Assembly: GCF_021343995.1 (NCBI RefSeq)
Contig: NZ_JAJTTE010000003.1
Coordinates: 163,376-227,375, forward strand
Length of the DNA stretch: 64,000 bases
From: Pseudonocardia terrae
GTDB taxonomy: Bacteria; Actinomycetota; Actinomycetes; Mycobacteriales; Pseudonocardiaceae
Direction: 5' to 3'
The position numbers and the translations under genes are program-made. Each line of letters opens with the position of its first letter. Position 1 is the first letter of the stretch. The notes under the pieces are model-generated. The model saw only the letters and a program-made list of their open reading frames with translations. It did not search any database and was not told where the DNA came from. Below are positions 1 through 9,548 of the stretch, piece by piece.

Positions 1-773
1 TCGGTGAACGCCACCACCAGCTCCTGTTTCGTGCCGAACACGACGTCGCTGTCCAGGAACTCGGCACCCTCCTGGAACAGGTGGGTGATCAACGGGGCGT
101 ACCCGTCGACGGCGAGCAGGAAGTGCACGTGGGCCGGCCGGAAGTGGCTGATCCCCGTCCTGCTGATCAGGTCGCCGACGGGCCCGTCCATCGGGATCGA
201 GTAGCCCTTGGGCGCGATGGTGCGCACGCAGTAGGAGCCGTCCGCGCGGGTCGTGTACTTCGCCCGCAGCCGGGCCTCGTCGACGTCGGGCAGCTGGGCC
301 TCGTAGACGCCGTCGGCGTCGGACTGCCAGACGTCGAGGACGGCGCCGCCGACCGGCGTGCCGTCGAGTGCCGTGACGGTGCCGCTGACGTAGAGCGGGG
401 TGCCGGGCAGGCCGTCGGACATGTCGCCGCCGAAGTCCAGCTCGGGCGAGCCGTCGATGTGGAACGGACCGAGAACCGTGGCCGGGGTCGCGGCGGGGTC
501 GAGCCGGTTGTTCATCTGCACGACCAGCATGGACAGCCCCAGCACGTCCGAGGCCAGGATGAACTCCTCGCGCTTCTCGTCGCTGATCTGCCCCGTCGCC
601 GTCAGCCACTGCATCGCGGCCATCCACTCGGCCTCGGTCAGCCGGACCTCGCGGGCGAAGTCGTGCAGGTGCCGGACCAGCGCGGTGAGCACCTCACGGG
701 TGCGCGGGTCGTGCGCCGTGCCCCAGCGCTCCACCGCGAGGTCGGTGATGTTCTCCTCGGTGACCAGCTTCAT
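1..773 (-). CDS. Intradiol ring-cleavage dioxygenase (hydroxyquinol/catechol 1,2-dioxygenase type), 3' end outside window
   Basis: Fe(III) enzyme expected to open a catechol- or hydroxyquinol-type ring between the two hydroxylated carbons, giving a muconate or maleylacetate. Translation from the ATG at 773 gives 257 codons with no stop before the window edge. The non-haem iron ligands fit the family pattern of two Tyr and two His: Tyr157 (GVYEAQ), Tyr191 (KGYSIP), His215 and His217 (RPAHVHF). The N-terminal 100 residues look like the helical dimerisation linker of hydroxyquinol and catechol dioxygenases, unlike the shorter protocatechuate subunits. It is the third gene of a leftward operon, 35 bases after the lyase-like gene. 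Family assignment is firm; the exact substrate is not. Confidence 0.9.
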   Translation of the reverse strand, partial: MKLVTEENITDLAVERWGTAHDPRTREVLTALVRHLHDFAREVRLTEAEWMAAMQWLTATGQISDEKREEFILASDVLGLSMLVVQMNNRLDPAATPATVLGPFHIDGSPELDFGGDMSDGLPGTPLYVSGTVTALDGTPVGGAVLDVWQSDADGVYEAQLPDVDEARLRAKYTTRADGSYCVRTIAPKGYSIPMDGPVGDLISRTGISHFRPAHVHFLLAVDGYAPLITHLFQEGAEFLDSDVVFGTKQELVVAFT

Positions 774-808
774 CGCTGCCTCCCGCGTTCGTCAGAGGTC
801 CCGCACCG

Positions 809-1618
809 TCAGGACGGTCGGTAGGGGTCCGGGTCGACCGGCTTGTTGTGGAGGTCGACGGACAGGAAGATGTCGTTGCCCACGGGGTGCCGGAGCTCCT
901 CGGCGAGCTGGCCGATGAGCCCGGCGGTGCGGGCGAGCAGGGCGAACCCGCGCAGCAGCTCCAGCGGCAGGCCCAGGTCGGCCAGCGCCGCGCCGCACAC
1001 GCCGGCACCGTTGAGCGGCAGGGTCCGCCCGAGGACCTGCGGGTGGACGCGGCCGATCGCGGCGAACAGCTCCAGGTGCGGCCCGACCAGGTCCTCCTCA
1101 CGAGCGATCGCGTAGAGCCGGCGCGTGCGCGGGTCGCCGTCCTTGTGCACGTGGTGGCCGAGCCCCGGCACGAACCTCTTCGCCTCGCGCTGCTCACGAA
1201 CGACCTGCAGGGCGATCTCGTCCCAGCCGGCCGCGTCCATCGGAAGCTGGTCCGGCAGCCGCTCGTGCAGGAACCGGCCGCAGTCCTCGGTCACGCCGAG
1301 GAACCGCGATCCGCCGCCGAGCAGCCCCGCGGCCAGCGCGCCCTGCACGGAGTCCGGGGCGGACAGGTAGGTCAGCCGGGTGACGATCGCGGTCGGGGTG
1401 AAGCCGTGGTCGGCCAGCGCGGCCAGCACGGCCTCGAACACCCTGGTCTCGCCCTTGCTCGGGCGGCGCTGGGTGGCGAGCCAGAAGGCGAGCTCGCCGA
1501 ACCCGACCTGGCCCATGACGTCGTCGGCCAGGTCCTGGCCGAGCAGGGTGATCTTCTCGCGCGACGCCGCGCCCAGCGCCGTCGCGTACTCGCGGACCGG
1601 TTCGTGCTGGTCAGGCAT
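809..1618 (-). CDS. Citryl-CoA lyase-like protein (citrate synthase superfamily)
   Basis: 269 residues, well short of the 370-430 of a true citrate synthase, which matches the stand-alone citryl-CoA lyase branch. The citrate-synthase-like signature PGLGHHVHKDGDPR is present, with histidines 155, 156 and 158 around the position of the second catalytic His. Members of this branch cleave a tertiary hydroxyacyl-CoA by retro-aldol chemistry. The start overlaps the end of the upstream CoA-transferase gene by eight bases, so the two are translationally coupled. I infer that the transferase makes the CoA ester and this protein cleaves it, in the same pathway as the dioxygenase. Substrate unknown. Confidence 0.8.
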   Translation of the reverse strand: MPDQHEPVREYATALGAASREKITLLGQDLADDVMGQVGFGELAFWLATQRRPSKGETRVFEAVLAALADHGFTPTAIVTRLTYLSAPDSVQGALAAGLLGGGSRFLGVTEDCGRFLHERLPDQLPMDAAGWDEIALQVVREQREAKRFVPGLGHHVHKDGDPRTRRLYAIAREEDLVGPHLELFAAIGRVHPQVLGRTLPLNGAGVCGAALADLGLPLELLRGFALLARTAGLIGQLAEELRHPVGNDIFLSVDLHNKPVDPDPYRPS

Positions 1619-2774
1619 CCTCGCTCAGCCACTTCCTCAGTTCGGCGCCGTGCTCGTCGAGCTCCGGCGGGGGGAGCCGGTAGACCGCGGGCGTGGCGGA
1701 GAACCGGATCGGGTGCCGCGTGGTGGGTACCGCACGATCACCCTCCCCGACGGGGACGACGGGGTCGAGCCCGAACCGCTCGGCCATCGCGAAGCCGCCG
1801 TCGATGGTCTGGATCGGCCCGGCCGGCACGCCGGCCGCGGTGAGCAGGTCGAACCACTCCACCGCGGTCTTCTGCCGCAGCCGGTCGACCAGGATGGGCC
1901 GCAGCTCCTCCCGGTTGGCGGTGCGATCGGCGTTGCGGGCGAAGCGCGGGTCGTCCGCGACCTCGGGGACGCCGAGGACCCCGCAGAGCTTGCGGAACTG
2001 GGAGTCGTTGGCGGCGGCGACGATCAGGTCGTCGTCGGCGGTCGGCAGCGGCTCGTAGGGGAAGACGCTGGGGTGGGCGTTGCCCATCCGGTACGGCACG
2101 GTGCCGCTGGCGACCCACGCGGAGCTGTGGTTGACCAGCCCCGTCAGCGCCGAGGACAGCAGGTTGACCTCGACGTACTGGCCCTCGCCGGTGCGGTCCC
2201 GGTGGCGCAGCGCGGCGAGGATGCCGATGGCGGCGTGGTTGCCGGCCATGACGTCGAAGACGGAGATCCCGGCCCGGTACGGCGGCCCGTCGGCGTCGCC
2301 GGTCAGGCTCATCAGCCCGGACATGGCCTGCACCATCAGGTCGTAGCCCGGCACGTCCTTGCCCGGGCCGGACCCGAACCCGCTGATCGAGGCGTAGACG
2401 ACGCCGGGGTTGGCCTCGCGGACGGCGGCGTAGTCCAGCCCGAACCGGGTCATCCCGCCCGGCTTGAGGTTCTCGATCACGACGTCGGCGCGCCGGGCGA
2501 GCTCGCGGGCGGCGGCGAGGTCGGACTCGTCGCGCAGGTCCAGGGCGATCGACCGCTTCCCGCGGTTGACCCCGAGGTAGTAGGTGGACACGCCCTCGCG
2601 CACCGGCGGGGTCCAGGTCCGGGTGTCGTCGCCCGCCGGGCCCTCGACCTTCACCACCTCGGCGCCCATGTCCGCCAACAACATCGTGGCGTACGGCCCG
2701 GCGAGGATCCGGGAGAAGTCGGCCACCAGCAGCCCGGCGAGCGGGCCGCCCGCCGGGGGATCGGGCGTGGTCAT
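1611..2774 (-). CDS. CaiB/BaiF family CoA-transferase
   Basis: 387-residue family III CoA-transferase, which moves CoA from a donor thioester such as succinyl-CoA to a free acid. Visible family features are the N-terminal nucleotide-fold start LLVADFSRILAGPYATMLL, the MGAEVVKVEGPAGDDTR segment, the conserved NRGKRSIALDL stretch and the likely nucleophile Asp in VFDVMAG. The ATG at 2774 has AGGAGG eight bases upstream; the longer reading frame upstream has no such site. First gene of the operon with the lyase-like and dioxygenase genes, 80 bases after the IclR gene on the same strand. The acid it activates cannot be read from sequence. Confidence 0.88.
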   Translation of the reverse strand: MTTPDPPAGGPLAGLLVADFSRILAGPYATMLLADMGAEVVKVEGPAGDDTRTWTPPVREGVSTYYLGVNRGKRSIALDLRDESDLAAARELARRADVVIENLKPGGMTRFGLDYAAVREANPGVVYASISGFGSGPGKDVPGYDLMVQAMSGLMSLTGDADGPPYRAGISVFDVMAGNHAAIGILAALRHRDRTGEGQYVEVNLLSSALTGLVNHSSAWVASGTVPYRMGNAHPSVFPYEPLPTADDDLIVAAANDSQFRKLCGVLGVPEVADDPRFARNADRTANREELRPILVDRLRQKTAVEWFDLLTAAGVPAGPIQTIDGGFAMAERFGLDPVVPVGEGDRAVPTTRHPIRFSATPAVYRLPPPELDEHGAELRKWLSEDA

Positions 2775-2854
2775 CCGAATGGCCTCCTGCCCTCCTGTCC
2801 GCTGCACGGACATCCGTCCGGCGTCATCGATTCTTCGTCCTGCCGGGGGTGGCG

Positions 2855-3673
2855 TCAAGCGGGTCGGGACGAGCCCGGCACCGTCACGTGCGGCACGGTC
2901 TCGAGCCGCGCGAAGTCCGCGCTGATCTCGCCGGCGGTGTGCAGGAGCAGCGGCAGGTGGTGCTCGCGCAGGTACTCGACGGACGTCTCCGCCGCGTGGC
3001 AGTTCACGTTGACCCCGGCGATCACCCGGCCCGAGCCGTCGCGCAGCGGCGCCGCCACCGAGCGGATGCCGGGCGCGAGCTGCTCGTCGGTCAGCGCCCA
3101 ACCGCGGGCGCGCACCTCGCGCAGCACCGCGTCCCGCTCCGCGCGGTCCGGCTGCCAGCGCGGGACCAGGCCGGAGCGGGTGGGCTCGGCGAGCACGCGC
3201 TCGAGCTCGTCGGGCGGGAGGGCGGCGAGCTGGACCTTGCCCAGCGAGGTCTGCAGCGCGGGGAACCTCGTGCCGATCTGCACCGCCAGCGACACGATCT
3301 TGGGCACGGACACGCGCGCGACGTAGACGATGTCCGAGCCGTCGAGCCGGGCGATCGAGCAGGATTCGTTCGTGCGCTCGACCAGCCGCTCGAGGTGCGG
3401 GCGGGCGACCTCCCACAGGCCGGTCGACCGGACGTAGGCCACGCCCAGGTCCAGCACCCGCGGGGTGAGCGTGAAGCCGCGCTCCTCGGCGCGGACGTAC
3501 CCGAGCTCGGCGAGGGTGAGCAGGATCCGCCGGGCGGTCGGCCGGGCCAGGTCGGCGGCGGCGGCCACCTCGGCCAGCGACATCACGGGCCGGCCGGGCC
3601 GGAACGCGGTGATGACGTCGAGCCCCCGGGCCAGGGCCTCGATGAAGTCCGGACCCGTTCCCTCGCGTGGCAT
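2855..3673 (-). CDS. IclR family transcriptional regulator, PcaR/PobR-like
   Basis: 272 residues. The N-terminal winged helix-turn-helix lies near residues 25-70 (MSLAEVAAAADLARPTARR, then LLTLAELGYV), followed by the IclR effector domain from about residue 90. The opening EALARGLDVITAF is typical of the PcaR/PcaU/PobR group that senses aromatic-pathway intermediates. It is transcribed toward the CoA-transferase, lyase and dioxygenase genes and is divergent from the amidohydrolase gene, so it probably controls both sides. Family is certain; the link to an aromatic ligand is an inference from subfamily and context. Confidence 0.88.
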   Translation of the reverse strand: MPREGTGPDFIEALARGLDVITAFRPGRPVMSLAEVAAAADLARPTARRILLTLAELGYVRAEERGFTLTPRVLDLGVAYVRSTGLWEVARPHLERLVERTNESCSIARLDGSDIVYVARVSVPKIVSLAVQIGTRFPALQTSLGKVQLAALPPDELERVLAEPTRSGLVPRWQPDRAERDAVLREVRARGWALTDEQLAPGIRSVAAPLRDGSGRVIAGVNVNCHAAETSVEYLREHHLPLLLHTAGEISADFARLETVPHVTVPGSSRPA

Positions 3674-3890
3674 GCGTACCCCCGTCCCGCCGCGTGCGGC
3701 GTCCACCGTAGCCCGGCCGCGTCCGCCGGCCGGACAGCGCGGTGCCGGGGCGGGCCCGCGGCCCGGGGCCGGGGGCGACCGACGGTGATCGACGGTGATT
3801 GACACCGCCCACGGGCTCGACCACAGTAGCCCGCACACGGTGCTGACCGACAGGCGGACGTTGGTCCGAAGATCGCGAGGGAGCGAGCCG
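3674..3890. promoter_or_regulatory. Divergent control region between IclR regulator and amidohydrolase
   Basis: 217-base intergenic region between divergent starts. It contains two back-to-back copies of GACGGTGAT followed by a T/C variant base (3781-3800), immediately followed by TTGACA at 3799-3804, a possible -35 hexamer for the amidohydrolase. A -10 about 17 bases later (CACAGT, 3822-3827) is weak. The direct repeats overlapping the putative -35 would suit an IclR binding site, but this is an inference. Confidence 0.35.
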
Positions 3891-5324
3891 ATGAGCGAGT
3901 CGACCGACGGGCGCCCGATCGTCCTCCGGGGCGGGACCGTGCTGACGATGGACGCGGACAAGCGCGTCCTCGCCGGGCAGGACGTGCTCGTCACGGGCGA
4001 CCGGATCACCGCGCTCGGCCCGGACCTCGAGGTGCCCGAGGGCACCGTCGAGATCGACGCGACCGGCGGCATCGTCATGCCGGGGATGATCGACACACAC
4101 CGGCACATGTGGCAGACGGCCATGCGCGGCTACGGCGCCGACTGGACCCTGACCCAGTACTTCGTCTGGTACTACCTGGAGTGGGGCAAGGCCTTCCGGC
4201 CCGAGGACGTGTACGCGGGCAACCTGCTCTCCGCGCTCGAGGCGCTCGACGCCGGCGTGACCACCACCGTCGACTGGTCGCACGGCCTGCAGACGGTCGA
4301 TCACGCCGACGCCGCCGTCGACGCGCTGCGGTCCGTTCCCGGCCGGTTCGTGCTGGCCTACGGCAACATCCAGCAGGCGCCCGCCGAGTGGACCGCCGCC
4401 CCCGAGTTCCGGGACTTCGTCTCCCGCCGCCGCGACGACCTGTTCGGTTTCCGGATGGCCTTCGACGTGACCGGCGACCCGGCGTTCCCGGAGAAGCCGG
4501 CCTTCGAGGTGGCCCGGGAGCTGGGCGCGCCGGTCACCACGCACGCGGGGGTCTGGGGCGCCACCAACGACGACGGCATCCGGCTCATGCACGAGCACGG
4601 CTTCATGACCCCGGAGACGACCTACGTGCACGCCGCGACCCTCTCCGCGGACTCGTACCACCGGATAGCGGCCACCGGCGGCTCCGCGTCGGTGTCCACG
4701 GAGAGCGAGCAGAGCGCCGGCCAGGGCTACCCGCCCACCTGGGCGCTGCGGATGCACGGCATCCCGGTCTCGCTGTCGATGGACACCTCGGTGTGGTGGA
4801 GCGGCGACCTGTTCTCCGCCATGCGCACCACGCTCGGCGCGGACCGCTCGCGCGAGCACCTGGAGGCGCACGCCAAGGGCAATACCGTCACCCACGCCGC
4901 GCTGCGCGCCGAGCAGGTCGTGGAGTGGGGGACGCTCGGCGGGGCCCGCGCCCTGGGCCGCGAGTCCGAGCTGGGCAGCCTCGAGGTGGGCAAGGCCGCC
5001 GACGTGGTCCTGATCCGCAACGAGCACTCGCCGGTGATGTTCCCGCTGCTCAACCCCTACGGGCACGTGGCCTTCCAGGCCCAGCGCGGCGACGTCGACA
5101 CGGTGCTGGTGGGCGGCCGGATCGTGAAGCGGGCGGGCCGGCTGGTCGACGTCGACCTCGCGGCGGCGCGGGCGACGGTCGAGCGGACCGTCGAGCACCT
5201 GCGCTCGACGCTCGGCGAGGGGGCCTGGAGGCAGGGCATGAACCCCGACGTCCCCGAGACGAAGATCCTCGACAACCCGTACACCTACACCGACTACCAG
5301 TCCGCCGCGACGCACGGCGGCTGA
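3891..5324 (+). CDS. Amidohydrolase family protein (TrzA/AtzB-type metal-dependent deaminase)
   Basis: 477 residues from the ATG at 3891, preceded by GAGGGAGCG. Metal-dependent hydrolase of the superfamily that deaminates or dechlorinates heterocycles: the first strand carries His70 and His72 (DTHRHM), later metal or base residues appear in THAGVWG, YVHAATL and SMDTSVWW, and the C-terminal beta-sandwich closes with GKAADVVLIRNE and TVLVGGRIVKRAGRL. Relatives include hydroxyatrazine, guanine and S-adenosylhomocysteine deaminases; the substrate here is unknown. Divergent from the IclR gene, so it may supply an intermediate to the dioxygenase operon. Confidence 0.82.
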   Translation: MSESTDGRPIVLRGGTVLTMDADKRVLAGQDVLVTGDRITALGPDLEVPEGTVEIDATGGIVMPGMIDTHRHMWQTAMRGYGADWTLTQYFVWYYLEWGKAFRPEDVYAGNLLSALEALDAGVTTTVDWSHGLQTVDHADAAVDALRSVPGRFVLAYGNIQQAPAEWTAAPEFRDFVSRRRDDLFGFRMAFDVTGDPAFPEKPAFEVARELGAPVTTHAGVWGATNDDGIRLMHEHGFMTPETTYVHAATLSADSYHRIAATGGSASVSTESEQSAGQGYPPTWALRMHGIPVSLSMDTSVWWSGDLFSAMRTTLGADRSREHLEAHAKGNTVTHAALRAEQVVEWGTLGGARALGRESELGSLEVGKAADVVLIRNEHSPVMFPLLNPYGHVAFQAQRGDVDTVLVGGRIVKRAGRLVDVDLAAARATVERTVEHLRSTLGEGAWRQGMNPDVPETKILDNPYTYTDYQSAATHGG

Positions 5325-5371
5325 GCCGGGGCCGGTCCGGGGCGGCGGAGGGCGGCCGTAGGGTCGGCCGC

Positions 5372-6538
5372 ATGCGGGTCCTCGTCGCGAGCATCGCCTC
5401 CCACGGCCACACCTACCCGCTGCTGCCCTTCGCGGTCGCGGCGCGCGAGGCCGGACACGAGGTGTCCTACGCGACCGCGCCGAGCTTCCACCCGCTCCTC
5501 GAGCGGCTCGGGTTCCGGCCGGTCGCGGCCGGCGGCGAGATCCGGGAGGCGTTCGGGCAGGTGTGGGCGCGGTCGGGCAAGGACCCGAGCGCCCGGTTCA
5601 CCACCCCGCCGGACGAGGTGATGGCGATGGCCGGGCGGGTCTTCGGCGAGGTGCTGCCGCGCCGCACCGCCGCGGACCTGGCGCCGGTGCTGGCGGAGCT
5701 GCGCCCGGACGTCGTGGTGCACGAGGCGGGTGACCTCGGCGCCGGGCTCGCGGCGAAGGTGGCCGAGGTGCGGGGCCTGTGCCACGGGTTCGGCCGGGTC
5801 GCGGGCGGGAAGCTGCTCGCCCGCGCCGGCGACCATGTCGGCGGGCTGGCCGCCGAGCTGGGCCTGGACCCCGCCGCGGTCGCCGGGCCGGGACTCGGGG
5901 ACCCGTTCCTCGACATCTGCCCCGCGTCGCTGCAGGACCCGGAGTTCCTGGCCGCGTTCACGCCGGGCCGCGCGCCGCGCGTGCCGCTGCGCCCGGTGCC
6001 CTTCGCCGAGCCCGCGCCGCTGCCGGCCTGGGTGACGGAGCCGGGTCCGCCGCTGGTCTACCTCACCCTGGGCACGGCGTTCGCGGAGGGCAGCGTGCTG
6101 CGCACGGCCATCGACGCGCTCGGCCGCCTGCCCGCACGGGTGCTCGTGGCCGCGGGCCCGATGATCGACGCCGCGCTGGTCGGCGACCTGCCTGAGACCG
6201 TGCGCGTCGAGCAGTGGGTGCCGCAGGCGGACCTGCTGCCGTACGCCGCCCTCGTCGTGCACCACGGCGGGTCCGGCACCACGCTCGGCGCGCTGGCGAA
6301 CGGGGTGCCGCAGCTGGTCCTGCCCCAGGGGGCCGACCAGTTCGACAACGCCGGGGCCGTGGTCGCCGTCGGCGCCGGCCGGCTGCTGCGGCCCGGCGAG
6401 GCGACGACCGAGGCCGTCGCCGAGGCCGCGTCGTCGCTGCTCACGGACCCGGAACCCCGGGCCGCCGCCGCGGCGGTGGCCCGGGAGATCGCGGCGATGC
6501 CGTCGCCCGCCGAGGTGGTCGCCGACCTGCTGCGGTGA
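5372..6538 (+). CDS. Glycosyltransferase, MGT/YjiC family (GT1)
   Basis: 388-residue GT-B fold enzyme. The N-terminal half opens with MRVLVASIASHGHTYPLLPFA, the acceptor-side start with a His in the catalytic position, and the C-terminal half has the nucleotide-sugar signature around residues 285-330: VEQWVPQADLL, VVHHGGSGTTLGAL and VLPQGADQFDNA. This is the macrolide/flavonoid glycosyltransferase type that joins UDP- or TDP-sugars to small hydrophobic acceptors, and can inactivate xenobiotics. It starts 47 bases after the amidohydrolase on the same strand; co-transcription is possible. No secondary-metabolite cluster surrounds it. Confidence 0.87.
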   Translation: MRVLVASIASHGHTYPLLPFAVAAREAGHEVSYATAPSFHPLLERLGFRPVAAGGEIREAFGQVWARSGKDPSARFTTPPDEVMAMAGRVFGEVLPRRTAADLAPVLAELRPDVVVHEAGDLGAGLAAKVAEVRGLCHGFGRVAGGKLLARAGDHVGGLAAELGLDPAAVAGPGLGDPFLDICPASLQDPEFLAAFTPGRAPRVPLRPVPFAEPAPLPAWVTEPGPPLVYLTLGTAFAEGSVLRTAIDALGRLPARVLVAAGPMIDAALVGDLPETVRVEQWVPQADLLPYAALVVHHGGSGTTLGALANGVPQLVLPQGADQFDNAGAVVAVGAGRLLRPGEATTEAVAEAASSLLTDPEPRAAAAAVAREIAAMPSPAEVVADLLR

Positions 6539-6559
6539 GCACGCTGCGCTGATCGGGCG

Positions 6560-8605
6560 TCAGCACTCCGGCACCTCGCGGCGGATCTCGTCGAGCCAGA
6601 TCCGCGCGGACATGTCCGACGGCGCCCGCCAGTCCCCGCGCGGGGAGAGCGACCCGCCCGCGGACACCTTCGGCCCGTTCGGCAGCGCGCTGCGCTTGAA
6701 CTGGCTGAAGGAGAAGAACCGCTGCGCGAACACCTCGCTCCAGCGCCGGATCTCGGCCATGGAGTAGCTCGGCCGCTCGTCCTCGGGGAACCCGGGCGGC
6801 CAGGGGCCCTGCGCCGGGTCGTGCCAGGCGTGCCACTGCAGGAACGCGATCTTCGACGGCCGCAGCCCGTAGCGGAGGGTGTAGAAGAGCGTGAAGTCCT
6901 GCAGCGAGTAGGGCCCGACCTTGGCCTCGCTGCTCTGGACCTCCTCGTCCTCACCGGTCGGCACCAGCTCCGGGGTGATCTCGGTGTCGAGGACGTCCGT
7001 GAGGACCGCGCCCACCTCGTCGTCGAACTGCTTCGACGAGACCACCCAGCGGATCAGGTGCTGGATCAGCGTCTTCGGCACGCCGCCGTTGACGTTGTAG
7101 TGCGACATCTGGTCGCCGACGCCGTAGGTCGACCACCCCAGGGCCAGCTCGGAGAGGTCGCCGGTACCGAGCACGATGCCGCCGCGCTGGTTGGCCGCGC
7201 GGAACAGGTAGTCGGTGCGCAGGCCGGCCTGGACGTTCTCGAACGTCACGTCGTAGACGGGCTCGCCGGAGGAGAACGGGTGGTCGAGGTTGTGGAGCAT
7301 CATCCGCGCGGTCTCGGTGATGTCGAGCTCCTCGAAGGTGACGCCCAGGGCCTCGGCGAGCCGGTAGGCGTTGCCCTTCGTCCGGTCGCCGGTGGCGAAG
7401 CCGGGCAGGGTGAAACCGAGGATCTCGCTGCGCGGGCGGCCGGCCCGGTCCATCGCCCGCGCCGCCACGATCAGCGCGTGGGTGGAGTCGAGCCCGCCGG
7501 ACACGCCGATGACGACCTTCGGGTCCCCGATCGCCCGCATCCGCTGCTCCAGCCCGGAGACCTGGATGTTGTAGGCCTCGTAGCAGTCCTGCTCGAGCCG
7601 GGACTCGTCCGCGGGCACGAACGGGAAGCGCTCCACCTCGCGGCGCAGGCCGAGGTCGCCGCGGGGCGGGTCGAGCCGGAACTCGATCCGCCGGAAGGCG
7701 CCCGTGCGGTCGGCGTGGTGGCGACGGTTGTCGTCGAACGTCCCCATCCGGATCCGCTCGGCGCACAGGGTCCCGAGGTCGACGTCGGCGACGGACTGCC
7801 GCGGTCCCTGCGGGAAGCGCTCGGTCTCGGCGAGCAGCAGGCCGTTCTCGTAGATCATCGTCTGGCCGTCCCACGCGAGGTCGGTCGACGACTCGCCCTC
7901 GCCGGCGGCGGCGTAGACGTACGCGGCCAGGCAGCGCGAGGAGGCGCTGCGGGCCATCAGCTTCCGGTCCTCGGCGCGGCCGACGGTGATCGGGCTGCCG
8001 GAGAGGTTGGCCAGCACCGTCGCGCCGGCCAGCGCGGCCTCGGCCGAGGGCGGGATCGGCACCCACATGTCCTCGCAGATCTCCACGTGCAGCACGAAGC
8101 CCGGCACGTCGGAGGCGGCGAAGAGCAGGTCGGGGCCGATCGGCACGTCCTCGCCGCCGATCCGGACCGTGCCGGTGACGTCGTCGCCCGCGCCGATCTG
8201 GCGGCGCTCGTAGAACTCGCGGTAGGTCGGCAGGTAGGACTTCGGCGCGACACCGAGGACGCGCCCCCGGTGGATGACGACGGCGCAGTTGCGCACCCGC
8301 TGCCGGTGCCGCAGGGGCGCGCCCACCACGAGCACGGGCAGCAGCTCGGCCGAGCCGGCCACGATCTCGTCGAGCGCCGCGGCCACCGCGTCGAGGAGGG
8401 TGTCCTGCACGAGCATGTCCTCGATCGAGTAGCCGCACAGGGTCAGCTCGGGGAAGACCGCGAGACCGACCCCGTCCTCGTCGAGCGCGCGGGCCGTCTC
8501 CAGGACCGCGGCGGCGTTCGCCTGCGGGTCGGCGATCGTCGTGTGGATCGTGCAGGCGGCCGTGCGCAGGAAGCCGTGCCGATAGGCCGAGTAGAAGTCC
8601 TCCAC
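6560..8605 (-). CDS. nadE: Glutamine-dependent NAD+ synthetase
   Basis: 681-residue two-domain enzyme that converts nicotinate adenine dinucleotide to NAD+, using ammonia released from glutamine. The N-terminal nitrilase-like glutaminase domain shows the Glu-Lys-Cys triad context in [29 protein letters not shown] and EICEDMWVP. The C-terminal synthetase domain has the ATP-binding SGGLDST loop. Length and sequence follow the M. tuberculosis enzyme closely. I place the start at GTG 8605 ([12 protein letters not shown]) because homologues begin there; a longer frame to 8668 is unlikely. Confidence 0.97.
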   Translation of the reverse strand: MEDFYSAYRHGFLRTAACTIHTTIADPQANAAAVLETARALDEDGVGLAVFPELTLCGYSIEDMLVQDTLLDAVAAALDEIVAGSAELLPVLVVGAPLRHRQRVRNCAVVIHRGRVLGVAPKSYLPTYREFYERRQIGAGDDVTGTVRIGGEDVPIGPDLLFAASDVPGFVLHVEICEDMWVPIPPSAEAALAGATVLANLSGSPITVGRAEDRKLMARSASSRCLAAYVYAAAGEGESSTDLAWDGQTMIYENGLLLAETERFPQGPRQSVADVDLGTLCAERIRMGTFDDNRRHHADRTGAFRRIEFRLDPPRGDLGLRREVERFPFVPADESRLEQDCYEAYNIQVSGLEQRMRAIGDPKVVIGVSGGLDSTHALIVAARAMDRAGRPRSEILGFTLPGFATGDRTKGNAYRLAEALGVTFEELDITETARMMLHNLDHPFSSGEPVYDVTFENVQAGLRTDYLFRAANQRGGIVLGTGDLSELALGWSTYGVGDQMSHYNVNGGVPKTLIQHLIRWVVSSKQFDDEVGAVLTDVLDTEITPELVPTGEDEEVQSSEAKVGPYSLQDFTLFYTLRYGLRPSKIAFLQWHAWHDPAQGPWPPGFPEDERPSYSMAEIRRWSEVFAQRFFSFSQFKRSALPNGPKVSAGGSLSPRGDWRAPSDMSARIWLDEIRREVPEC

Positions 8606-8784
8606 ACCGGCAGTCTGCCCCAGCTGATCGGCGGCTAATCCAGTCGGTGGGCATCCACCCGGAGCCATGTGCGCCGACGTTCTCGGCGTGTCCTGCGACA
8701 GGGGGCGCGGTTGCCCGCTCGTCCACGGAACCCGGACGCCGCCTGATCTCCGGCCCGGCGCCGGAGGCCCCGTAGGCTGCCGGA

Positions 8785-9456
8785 ATGGCGATCCCGGTCG
8801 GGACGGAGCGACGCCAGCTGTCCGAGCACGTCGCGATGGTCGTGCGTGAGGCGATCATGTCCGGGGAGCTCCGCGGGGCGGACTACCTGCGCACGGAGCA
8901 GCTCGCCGAGCGGCTCGGGGTGAGCGCCACGCCCGTCCGCGAGGCGTTGATGGTGCTGCACAGCGAGGGTGCCGTGCGCTGGGAGCCCCGGCGCGGGTTC
9001 CGGGTGGTGCCGCTGACCGAGCGCGACGTCGTGGACATGTTCGCCGTGGCCGCGTTCATCGAGGGGGAGCTGGCGGCGCGGGCCGTGGACCTGCTGTCCG
9101 ACGCCGAGGTGGGCCGGCTGCACGAGATGCAGGGCGTGCTGTCCGACGCCGCCCGGGCGGGCGATCTCGACGAGGTGTTCCAGGTCAACCACGAGATCCA
9201 CTCGGCGATCAACCGGCCGGGTCTCTCGGCGCGGCTGCAGACCCAGCTCACGATGTCGTTGAAGTACCTGCCGCGCAGCCACTACGGCCGGGTCGACGGC
9301 TGGGTGGAGGCCTCGGTGCGCGACCACGGCCCGGTGCTCGCGGCGTTGGCCGCCCGCGACGCGGAGGCGGCGCGGGCGGCCATGCGCGACCACATGCTGC
9401 ACATCGGCGAGCTGCTGCGGGTCCACCTGGAGCGGGTCGGCGTGTTCGGCTCCTGA
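8785..9456 (+). CDS. GntR family transcriptional regulator, FadR/FCD subfamily
   Basis: 223 residues. Winged helix at about 10-75 with the recognition segment QLAERLGVSATPVREALM, then an all-helical FCD ligand domain with metal-binding-type residues (FQVNHEIHSAIN and a later MRDHMLHIGEL). Such proteins usually repress catabolic genes and release DNA on binding an organic acid. It stands alone, divergent from nadE and facing the SDR gene, so its target is unclear. Confidence 0.88.
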   Translation: MAIPVGTERRQLSEHVAMVVREAIMSGELRGADYLRTEQLAERLGVSATPVREALMVLHSEGAVRWEPRRGFRVVPLTERDVVDMFAVAAFIEGELAARAVDLLSDAEVGRLHEMQGVLSDAARAGDLDEVFQVNHEIHSAINRPGLSARLQTQLTMSLKYLPRSHYGRVDGWVEASVRDHGPVLAALAARDAEAARAAMRDHMLHIGELLRVHLERVGVFGS

Positions 9457-9520
9457 GGCGGAGGCGACCCTCGTCACTGAGCCGGTGGAGCCGACCCTGG
9501 CCCCGAGTCGGCCCGGCCGA

Positions 9521-9540
9521 CCGCTCCGGTCCCGGAGCGG
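9521..9540. terminator. Hairpin between convergent GntR and SDR genes
   Basis: Perfect nine-base-pair stem CCGCTCCGG / CCGGAGCGG with a two-base loop, placed between the stop codons of two convergent genes. No U-run on either side, as is common in actinomycetes; it could serve both strands. Confidence 0.55.
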
Positions 9541-9548
9541 AGCTGCCG

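Noticed and set aside
809..1618. Full citrate synthase
   Set aside because: About 100 residues too short and lacking the usual first catalytic His segment.
1380..3326. 648-codon rightward open frame over the CoA-transferase and IclR genes
   Set aside because: No family pattern; opposite strand to two well-supported genes with good starts.
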